From the NCBI RefSeq assembly GCF_010093595.1, contig NW_022985456.1, positions 62,001-126,000 on the forward strand: a stretch of 64,000 bases of DNA, written 5' to 3'. The notes below the pieces were generated by a model. That model was not told where the DNA came from. It saw only the letters and a list, made by a program, of their open reading frames with translations, and did not search any database. The position numbers and the translations under genes are program-made. Of the stretch, positions 55,479 through 64,000 are shown piece after piece; position 1 is the stretch's first letter; each line of letters begins with the position of its first letter. Source of the DNA: Mytilinidion resinicola. Its lineage: Eukaryota; Ascomycota; Dothideomycetes; Mytilinidiales; Mytilinidiaceae.

Positions 55479-56129
55479 CTAGCGCAGCTGTCCAAGATAC
55501 TTCTCCACGTCGTCGTTCCCGTAGAACAGCTTCACCAGCTTCTTGTGCTTCTTCTTGTCCTCATCATGCATCTTTCGGATTTTGCTAGCATCCAAATTGA
55601 TCGGTCTCTTCTGCACATGAGGTTTGCCATCCTTGGAAGACTTGAGTTTCATTCCCAAACCAACGGTGTCTCTCTTCTCTTTGGCCTTAATCGGATGCAG
55701 AATGCCATCTCCCTTCGCGCCTAATCCTGTCCGACTATCCGGGTCATAGCCATACGATTCGAGGTATGAGAGGCCCTTACGCGTGCGATCGATATGAGAA
55801 GGAGGATGCTGAAGCGGCCTGGACATTATGTGGAGTACGCTTGTCTGATGGGCGAGAAGATCGTCGTTAGTGATTGGAAGCTTGCAGACGTCGCAGACGG
55901 ACTCAGTCTTTGCTGGAGCAGGAGATGAAGCCGAGCTGCTCTCTGGAAAGTTCTTGAAGACGATAGAGCGGTATAGCTCTGCGAACGTAGGCTTAGTGGG
56001 GGGTGCATCGGTCTTCTTGGTAGGGGTCGACTCGGCAACGAACTTGATTTTTGTGCGCTTGAGTCCGGCGCCGAAGACGCGCTGGTCAACGAGGGGGACT
56101 GCAGAAGACTCTTCGTCGCTGTCCGCCAT
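55479..56129 (-). CDS. G-patch domain protein with zinc-finger-like motif
   Basis: Single frame of 216 residues from the ATG at 56129. A C2H2-like motif (CDVCKLPITNDDLLAHQTSVLH) at about 79-100 is followed by the G-patch (GLSYLESYGYDPDSRTGLGAKGDG, then KEKRDTVGLGMK) at about 118-160. The end is basic and lysine-rich. This arrangement is the fungal counterpart of GPANK1-like G-patch proteins, which are thought to act with RNA helicases in RNA processing. No ankyrin repeats are present here, so the assignment to that group is approximate. The function in fungi is not known to me. Confidence 0.75.
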   Translation of the reverse strand: MADSDEESSAVPLVDQRVFGAGLKRTKIKFVAESTPTKKTDAPPTKPTFAELYRSIVFKNFPESSSASSPAPAKTESVCDVCKLPITNDDLLAHQTSVLHIMSRPLQHPPSHIDRTRKGLSYLESYGYDPDSRTGLGAKGDGILHPIKAKEKRDTVGLGMKLKSSKDGKPHVQKRPINLDASKIRKMHDEDKKKHKKLVKLFYGNDDVEKYLGQLR

Positions 56130-57407
56130 GTTGTTGGGTGAGAGTGTTAGTGTTGAGTGCTAGAGGCGACTTGTTGACGTAGGCGTCGATTTAAAAGATG
56201 CCAAGATTGACAGCGGATATTTGTTTCTCCGATCCGACGCCGTCTTTTATTGCCTCTAGAAAAGGTGGCACTCTGCCACTGCTTGAAGTGCTTCAATGCA
56301 TTTTCAGGAATCTGAACAAGATAAGGACGAGCTTAATTACCACCCCCCTTTTCTCTCCGTATCACCCCCCTTTTCTCTTGCTATAACCCCCCCTAGATTT
56401 AGCTTAGCTCCGGCCTGTAACAACTTTATCTCACCAATTAGAAGCAGAACCACTAAGCTTTAATACGGAATCTACGTTAACCCGCATGACCTCACCACCT
56501 ACTATACCCTTCTAGCCCTATGCCACTAGGACTGCCACGCATTTATAGAGGAGAGCATAAGGTCTACTATCTTTCTAGAAAGGACCTCTATCTACTCCTA
56601 AGAAGGAGGTAGTTTATAGTTAAGGGCCCGGCATAAAAGCAAGCTATTTAGGCTAAATGCTTAGCTATCTAGGCACGTTCTGTGTTAAATATAATGGTAG
56701 GTGGCAGGCTGGCATATAGCTATTAATTCACTCTCGTAGTGTTGCAGATTTAAAGCTTCAAATTAGTGGGACAAAGTTGTGGCGGGCCGGAGCTAAGCTA
56801 AATCTAGGGGGGGTTATAGCAAAAGAAAAGGGGGGTGGTAATTAAGCTCGTCCCAAGATAATACCCCTTCGCCTTGGACTATGTGGAAACTCATTGAAGC
56901 ACACCAGGCAGTGGCAAACAGGCATACACGCGAGACAGAGTGCTTGATGAGTGTGCTACTTTTTTCACGCCCAGCGTGGCCCCTTGGCCGTTCATTCACC
57001 GATCCCACCCGTCGTTACAGACAGTGCCTTATTAATGACCCATGTGTGCTCTCCTCTTCCACTGCTTAAAGTTGCTCCCACAAATCCATAGAACCATGGA
57101 ATGATAGTTGACACGTCCAGCCGTTTAGAATACACCCCTTAGCCGCCATTTGCGGTGACGGGGCGGATTCTCTGATTATTCAAAACAATGAACTTTAGGG
57201 TTTCAACATTGGACCACGTGTATCTCGGCAGCAGCAGGTGACTGTACACAGATTGATGACGAGGCGTTGTTCATCGTTCATATCAAGCATCCAGTCATTA
57301 CAAGAAAATCAATTCAAAACACTACATTCAAATGGAAATCCAGATGAAACCCCTTCCAGAACCAGTGTAGGACCTCAGGCCAGAAGATGTGCCCTTTCAG
57401 AATCATA
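56130..57407. other. Intergenic carrying a MITE
   Basis: 1.3 kb. A non-autonomous transposon occupies 56325-56853 (listed separately). The rest should hold the G-patch gene promoter and the 3' region of the AAA ATPase gene. No other feature was found. Confidence 0.5.
56325..56853. mobile_element. MITE, 529 bp, hAT-like (8-bp target duplication)
   Basis: The element is bounded by long inverted repeats: the left end GGACGAGCTTAATTACCACC returns as the reverse complement at the right end. The match continues for about 70 bases through a C-rich tract to CTAGATTTAGCTTAGCTCCGG, interrupted on the left by an extra 22-base unit. It is flanked on both sides by the same 8 bases, CAAGATAA (56317-56324 and 56854-56861), the target-site duplication expected for hAT transposons. 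No transposase frame is present; the core is AT-rich and stop-filled. It sits between the G-patch gene and the ATPase gene. Confidence 0.85.
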
Positions 57408-59406
57408 TCAAGCCTTCCTGGCGTTCGCAGCGCGCAATCTCATCACCGTATCGACATGGGAGTATCTCAAATCCCCCCCCTGTTTACTCGCAAGCAATTG
57501 CGCTGTCTTTAGGATGTTCTTGATTTGTCTTCCATTCAGCGGTACCGCGGCCAGCTTGTCTACCTCCTGACTCGTGAAATTGCCGACATTGCTTGAACGG
57601 GACAGGAAAGTGGACCAGACGTGATGGCGCGAAGCTTGATCTAGGTCGTCATACTGAAGAGAGAGGTGGATTCTCGATTCGAAAGCAGCATCGATGTTGT
57701 CGACCCGGTTAGTGGTCAGGAACAGGATCCCTTCGTAATACTCCAGAAGTCGAAGGAAGATCGAAACAAGCTTGTTCCTTTCCAGATCGTGCGCACTCCG
57801 AGCTTCTAGGAAGACATCTGCCTCGTCAAGAAGGAGCACTGCATTCCACTTTGTGTTCATCTCCAGTATGTTAGAAAGCGAGCTTTCCACGTCAGAAGGA
57901 TCATCTCCAAGATCTCCAGCGCTCATCATATAGAGTGGAACCTTCATCGTCTCAGCCACGGACTCTGCAGTCAACGTTTTTCCAACTCCAGGAGGGCCCG
58001 AGAGCAACATGATGATGCCGCGGCCTTTTCCTTGGATGAAATCGTCGAAGAACTGCTTGTTCATCGCTTGAGACTGCGACGCTTGTTAGCCAGACATCTA
58101 TCTAAGGAACGGATACTCCACTTACCTGTGCAAATGCGAGGATCAGTTCCTTTTGCTCGGGAGGCGCAACGAGAGAGTCAAAGGCCTGGTCGTTCCACAC
58201 GATGTCTTTGACAGAATGGAGAAAGAATATCAGCCACTTCTTGTCCTTCAACGAGTATCCCCTCAACTTTGGCGTGCAGAGCATGAGCTGGTCTTCGCTC
58301 AAGGGAGTACTTCTATTCGACGGTGTGGTAATACCATCGATGAAGCTCATGTCAGAGTCACATTCGTCGCAATCGTCGTCTTCGTCTTCGCCCTCGCCCT
58401 CGGGTTTGAGGTATTCAAGAGAGATTTTCCGGTTCGGATTGAAGCGATTGTAGGCGTAAGTATCAATGATAATACGGCTGTCGACACTAAACCGGATAGG
58501 ACCCCAGGCGCCTTGACCCATGGCAATGCCTTGATAGGCTTTGAAGTGGTAGCCCTTATAAGCTTCAAATACCTCACCCCTAGCGATCAAGGTCTTTTTA
58601 ATAGATCCCGCGTCAGGATGGTATGCCAGTGGAAAGGCAGACAGACGACGGATTGGCCCAGTCCCCGCAAATGCTCCAATTTTCAAGGTTTGCGTACCGT
58701 GTCCGAAGTTCTCGCCGTCGAAATCGATGTAGCTCACGTTGAGAGCGTAGAAGCGGCCACATTGGTTGGAACCGTATGTCCCTTTCCTCAATTTGAAGAT
58801 CCTGTCGTGGCCTTCTTCTTTCGTGTATACTAAGCTACCCGGCTCAAAGATCGTCCAAATGCTATCGAAGGTAACCACACCGTTGGCGATGAGGTCCTTC
58901 TTCTCACGAATCGTATCTCTCAATTCTTCCTCGAGCACTTCCCATAGAAGATCCAGATGTTCATTTGTTTCCGGGTCACTGGCAGTCTCCTTCGCCTCTA
59001 CGAATTATTCCCAGCGATGGACGAATGGCTCGAATGGGGAAGAGAATTCCAGTCTCTCTAGACTCGTAGTGATTCCAGGGTACCCCACAAGAACAACACC
59101 AAGAACCTTCTTCAGGAGAGGGCTCTGGATGACGATAGACTCAACACGCAACTTCCTTCTGCCATCGTAGCATTTCTTGTTGCGGGCGACCAGCGCATAC
59201 TGTGCCGATTCAGCATTCTCTGGGGGCTCGTCTAGATCAGCCGGGTATTTGGTGGTCCAGGAGGTACGGCCACGGCGATCAGGCTCGCCCTCGTAGAGGT
59301 TCCGAAGATGGCACTTCATGCCAGCAGGGACAAGCTCGCCGTTGCTTTCCATCTCCTTGGTTTGATCAGCTGCGGCAGCTCCCATGTTGGTTTCGGATGC
59401 AGACAT
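57408..59406 (-). pseudogene. AAA+ ATPase with N-terminal DUF7025-like region, one in-frame TAA
   Basis: Two exons on the minus strand, 59406-58126 and 58073-57408, total 649 codons. The N-terminal region (SPFEPFVHRWE, FVEAKETASDPETNEHLDLL, EEELRDTIREKKDLI) matches the domain found before AAA modules in many fungal ATPases. The C-terminal AAA module has Walker A GPPGVGKT, Walker B LLLDEADVF and a sensor-like LFLTTNRVDNIDAAFESRI. The frame is intact except for a single TAA at 59005-59007 (codon 134), between W-E and F-V-E, where relatives carry a residue such as N, E or Q. CAA or GAA to TAA would explain it. No intron fits. The gene could be a young null allele, a sequencing error, or a readthrough case. 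Confidence 0.75.
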
Positions 59407-60280
59407 CGCGTGAATAAGAGTTGACTGAGTGCGGTAAAATAATGCACTCAAAGATAAGATCAGATCGAATTGGATAAAAGTACAAAGGCATGGAGGTGAG
59501 CTATATAGTCAGGCATGCCAGCATAATTACGCTGCTGCCTTGTGCGGCACAGGTGCCAGGATGATGGTCCTTTGAGCCCACCCATGGAACAGAGTTGAGA
59601 TGGGGCGGATAGTCCTTTGTAGGGCGGGCTGATCCTGCCGTGACTCTGATTAATGTTCCAATAAACGCAGATTCAAGACTCTAGAAAGCCATTGGGATCC
59701 ATTCAAAAGATGTCACTTTTTGGGATGTCACAGATGATATCAAGATGTCTCACAGAGTCTGAATGATAGCATACCCCGCATTGATACAGATGGCTGCCTT
59801 CACCGGAAAGACAAGGCTGACTGGGAGTCTGGAGTCTGGAGCTCTTGTGACTCACAGCGGCAGACTTTAAATTGAGAAGAAGCAGTCCATACATAGTAAA
59901 CTTGCATAATGTCTCAAAAAAGCGGATGCTTCTGACTCACTTGATATTATTGCCACCCTAAGGTTCCTCCCAGTACATGGTTAAGACTTTATGGGACTTC
60001 ACGAGGATCAATCAATATACTCAAATTTGCTTTTAGGAGATAGGCGCAAGTTGGTTTACATAAGACGATGAAAGTAGATGGTCTTTGAGTTGAGAGTTTT
60101 AGTTCAACGAACGAAATCAGTTGAGGCCTACTTGATACCTTGGTATGATCCGCGTTAGGTAGTCCAAAAATGACGCTAGCCAAGCCGGGCCGCGGCAAAG
60201 TTGTTCCATGGGTAGTTTCATGATTCTTGGCACCTCAGTTCCGCGTGGCTTTCTGAACGACATCTGCGTGAAGGGCAATT
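59407..60280. promoter_or_regulatory. Divergent promoter region, AAA ATPase / SDR
   Basis: About 870 bases between two genes transcribed away from each other. It includes a short CTGGAGT direct duplication near 59830 and no motif I can name. No convincing coding frame was seen. Confidence 0.4.
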
Positions 60281-61639
60281 ATGCCTATCCCGTTTGCCGC
60301 TGCAGGCTTATTCAATGGCATATCCGCTATTCCCTTTGGCTGGACTGCTGTCAAAGCTGTAATATGGATTGCCGTACTCGTGCTGCTGAAAAGATACTTC
60401 AATGGCGCCTCGAACACATCCGAACGGGTGATGCACTCGAAGGTGGTCATGATAACCGTAAGATAAGAGGCCAAAACGTGTCTAATCTAGGCTAATCATG
60501 AATTCTAGGGTGGTACATCAGGTATCGGAGCTGAAGTAGCTCGAGGCCTAGCCACACGCGGCGCCCAAATCGTCCTCCTTACCCAGCAACCGCTCTCCGA
60601 TCCTTTCCTCGTGGACTTCATAATGGACATGAGGAGCCAAACAAATAACGAGCTTATAACCGCGGAATCCGTCGATTTGTCTTCACTCCATAGTATACGA
60701 CTTTTCGCTACGAAATGGGTTGACAATGCCCCTCCACGTCGGATAGACACGATCATCCTATGTGCGGATACTCGAACGCCGCCAGGTGGGAAGGCATCAA
60801 TAACAGAAGACGGACTTGAGTCAAGCTGGGGTTTGAACTACCTTGCCAACTTCCACCTATTGAGCATCCTGAGTCCAGCCCTACGCGCACAACCCCCGGA
60901 CCGAGACGTGCGCATAGTGTTCGGCACATGCAGCTCTTACATGGGCGGAACATTACCAGATCTTGGCCTTTCCGAAGAAAGTACGGAGAAAGGCGCAAAT
61001 TCGAAGTCCAAATCAAAGTCGAAGCAGCAGGCTGCAGCGGCTCCAAAACAAACACCTTTCACCCCTTCATCCGCCTACGCTACCTCCAAACTCGCCGTAA
61101 TGACATTCGCCTCCACTTTCCAGAAGCATCTTGCCGCCTACGCGCGTCCAGACAAGAAGCCAATGAACTCCAGAGTAATCATGGTTGATCCGGGCTGGAC
61201 GCGAACACCGGGAATGCGAAGATACCTTACATTCGGGAGCTTATGGGGCTTGGCTCTGTACCTCGTTATGTGGCCGTTCTGGTGGCTAGTATTGAAAGGT
61301 CCAGAGCATGGGGCACAGACCTTTTTGTATGCGGCCATGGACGAGCACTACGGAAGGGGAGAAGGCGGGCGATTCCTGAAAGAGTGCAGGGAAGTCAAAT
61401 TTGTCAAACCTGAAATTGAGAACGAGGAAGTGCAGAAGAAGCTGTGGGAACTCAGTGAGAACACTATCCAAGCTTTGGAAAAGGAGGCTGCCTTGAGAAG
61501 AGCAAAGGAAAAGAAGGAGAAAGAGTTGAAAACCGACGCGGAGAAGATGGGCGGAAGCAAAACAGATGCCTCTGCTGCTACTAGCGGGAGCGATGGCAAG
61601 AAAGCCGGGTCACGGAGAACTAAGAAGGCTGGCTCATAG
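60281..61639 (+). CDS. Short-chain dehydrogenase, ENV9-like, membrane-anchored
   Basis: Two-exon model on the plus strand: 60281-60457 and 60509-61639, 1308 bases, 435 residues. A hydrophobic N-terminal segment (WTAVKAVIWIAVLVLLKRY, about 21-39) precedes the Rossmann motif TGGTSGIG, completed by the splice at residues 59-66. The catalytic motif is Y249-x3-K253 in SAYATSK, with N169 in GLNYLAN. A second hydrophobic stretch (LWGLALYLVMWPFWWLVLKG) and GPEHGAQTFLYAAM follow, as in yeast Env9 and fungal relatives linked to lipid droplets and vacuoles. The C-terminal 80 residues are a lysine- and glutamate-rich coiled tail. The substrate is unknown; the ENV9 link is by resemblance and not proven. 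Introns and phases agree. Confidence 0.8.
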
Positions 61640-61900
61640 TTGCGGTCCCCAAGGAAACGCAAGCAATAGAGTCAATTTTCATTCAAATGACTATCATGCA
61701 ATGCAATAATACCGCTCCCCGTAACCTAGCGGCACATCATGCCTGTCCATATATTTCCAATACAAAATAGAGGACGAGCGCTCATGATCTAAGCATATAA
61801 ACCTTCAGTTTGCAGTATCGCCAAATTTGCAGCAGGATGCTGCACTAGGTCACAAGTCTGGTATGACGAGACATTGGTAATGTTGACAGGTCATTTAAAA

Positions 61901-64000
61901 TCATACAGTTGAGGTGAAAATTGGCGATCCTAGTCTCTGACGGAGTGCCCTTCTCACACAGCAGCGATTACTTGCAATGACATAATTTATCATGATGGCG
62001 ACTAGAAGGGTGAGAAAGAAGAGCGGCCAGGTCCAGGGATGCGCGAGACGTGCAAACGGCATGCTGAAAAATGCCAATGTAAACATTACGGGAAGGTATA
62101 TATACTGTTTCGCTTCAATAAGATTATATGGACGTGGTCTCTATTTCTACGTACCACGGTCATTCGTGTGAGTAGTCTTATGTTCTCGCCTTGCACAAGC
62201 GCCGATCTTGCTGTCTGGGTAGCAGCAGCACTTTCTTTAAGGCTGGATGCTCGTGAAAGCTGATACAAATCAGCTTTGGGGCTTCAGTGAGTGGATGTTG
62301 TTTTACCCCCGCTTGTATCTCTCTGAAGAGATCAAGTTTAGTGGAAAGTCCCTTGCAAAGTCTGCCAAGCTCGATGATGCTGACTTCTATCCTTTCAAAG
62401 TGGCCTTGCCATTTGGTAGGTAAGTTTCCATTGCTTGTGAAATACGGTATTCGACTCTCCTTGAAGGATCTCCAGGAATCTACAGTTGCGTTCAAGACAC
62501 TCATAAAGCGCTGAATAGTTCGGATGACCCCGTTAAGAGTCCGGGTATGCGTCCGCTCTGGGTCATCTTCGAAAACTCCGGACAGTTCTATGGCCTCCTA
62601 CAGGTTAGCAAGTTTCCTTGAGAGTCTACGATTGAAGTACTGGGTCATAAGTCCGGCACATGAAAGTATCACTACTTAGCTCAAGTCTTGCTTACTCGAC
62701 ACCACTGTGGGGAACAGCCCAGCTAGTAAGCAGCCAGTTAGTCAAGAGGCAGTCTAACTTGCATTATGTCAAACCTGACATTGCGCCTAGGTGTTTTGAA
62801 ATTCCATGGGGTACCCCAAGCAGTGGTAACCGCGTGTGCACAGACTTATGACCTATCACTGTACTTACATATGCTTCCATGCGTTCGTCGAACGTCTCGA
62901 TCAAAGGAGACCACTCTGCTTTTATTTGCCAGATGCGACGATCGAGAATTGCGAGCAGGTATTCCCGGGGATTGTAATGTGGGTTGTCCATCCTCACACC
63001 TCCGCTAAGGGGAGGATCAAACCCTTCGCCCAGAGGGCAATTTGCGAGATACTTTTCCATGAGGTCTTCGCTTCCGAAAAAGGTGTCAAGGAGAAAATAG
63101 GTAGTCCATACCCATTCGTCGGGGCCGACGAAAAGGCCAGAAATCTGTGACTCGTGATAGAACACCTGCTCCTGATGACGGGAGCGAGAGCGAAGAGGTA
63201 ATTCGACCGATTCTCGCAGATGCTTTCCGCGCAATTGACGGGGATCTTTGATATCTTTATCATGTCGAATTGCATAGTAGGGAATGTGAAATTCCAATAT
63301 GAATAGCCCAGTCTATCCAGATTTTTAGCTTCAACGTTGTTGTTGACGATAGCTGGGTAGTTGGTACACACCATTGTGGTAAGGCCAAAAAGGTTTTCTC
63401 TCCGTAGATACCGACAAAGAAAGCTTCTCAAATAGATGGCGGTTCGACTTGGTACAGTAGACACTAACGCCAACGCCGCTGCGGGGGTTGGGTTGGGAAT
63501 GAATCTGCTGTTGTTAGGCAGTGTCCAATCTGGATGGAACATAAAGCAAGTGACCTACACCAATCTTTTCTCGGCACGACGGGCCAGTCTCTACGATGAA
63601 AACATATCAGTTAGACCTAGGAACATCCTCGTTTGATCGTAGTATCGTAAAACTTACGTTCGCTTTCAGGTGTTCGTGGAGATGAGGGATGCTTCGTTTC
63701 TCCGATATAGCAACCTCACCTTTGTATTTGTCTCCTTCCCACCGTCTCCCTGCATCAGAGTGTCCAGTGGCGTTGCAGCGATCGTCCACAAGAGCAAAAT
63801 CGCGATCAAGACTTGACATGGCGATATCGTGTTCGACAGAATGAGACGATGACCGACTTGAAGGAGAAACGGCCTCACTTAGAAAATCTTTTACGATTTG
63901 GTATCTTCGGGGAATCGGCCTTTCTAGTTCATGGCTGCGGTGTGTGATGAATCCATCAATTACATGCCTGCTGGCCACATTTTGTGATCGAAATAGTCGA
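61901..64000 (-). CDS. CorA-like membrane protein, 5' end outside window
   Basis: Minus-strand exons read with agreeing phases are 64000-63658 (open to the edge), 63312-62869, 62597-62307, 62259-62155 and 62104-61901. The piece between 63590 and 63340 probably contains further coding sequence, but its frame crosses one TAG at about 63557, so its structure is unresolved. The middle exon has YHESQISGLFVGPDEWVWTTYF and NPREYLLAILDRRIWQI, seen in the fungal CorA-like family. The end has ASSLKESAAATQTARSALVQ and LLTRMTV, then hydrophobic IYLPVMFTLAFF and WPLFFLTLLVAIMINYV, matching the two closing CorA-type helices. The role is unknown. The 271-base intron between the second and third exons may hide a small exon. 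Confidence 0.6.

Overview
The window is nuclear DNA of a filamentous ascomycete (Pezizomycotina; a dothideomycete-like fungus is plausible, but the species cannot be named from the sequence). The signs are short GT-AG introns of roughly 50-100 bp, HET-domain incompatibility-type genes, fungal CorA/ankyrin proteins, and core eukaryotic genes (RAD51, an Nup120/Nup160-type nucleoporin, a UBE2S-like E2). Gene models below were built by joining reading frames at visible splice sites and checking that summed exon lengths are multiples of three.

Left part (0.3-10.4 kb): an Iec1-like C2H2 zinc-finger protein, a small Rossmann-fold oxidoreductase, a pyridoxal-reductase-type aldo/keto reductase, a seven-exon alkaline ceramidase, and, divergent from it, a six-exon MFS sugar transporter. 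A degenerate two-copy repeat lies at about 5.1-5.4 kb.

Accessory-like part (11-27 kb): an NLR-type C-terminal module with no NACHT domain, a microsatellite-rich convergent intergenic region, a membrane SH3 (Fus1-like) protein, a broken HET gene, an intact HET gene, and an 880-residue ankyrin-CorA membrane protein. One dispersed repeat family occurs twice (17.6 and 26.3 kb).

Middle part (27-38 kb): an F-box/2EXR-like protein, a membrane protein of unknown role, a DHA2-type MFS transporter interrupted by one in-frame TAG, a degenerate RING membrane protein, and several hypothetical genes.

Core part (38.7-48.5 kb): a tightly packed minus-strand run of a UBE2S-like ubiquitin-conjugating enzyme, an Nup120-type nucleoporin, RAD51 and a conserved membrane-anchored protein.

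Right part (48.5-64 kb): a 2.9 kb gene-poor stretch, a second intact HET gene, a Dabb-GFA domain fusion divergent from it, a G-patch protein, a 529 bp non-autonomous DNA transposon with long inverted repeats and an 8-bp target duplication, an AAA ATPase with one in-frame TAA, an ENV9-like SDR, and a CorA-like membrane protein running off the right edge.

No single new multi-gene system was proven. The most unusual items are the Dabb-GFA fusion, the clean MITE insertion, single nonsense codons in otherwise intact genes, the loose cluster of HET/NLR/CorA-type genes, and a UBE2S-like E2 whose start codon appears to be an exon by itself.
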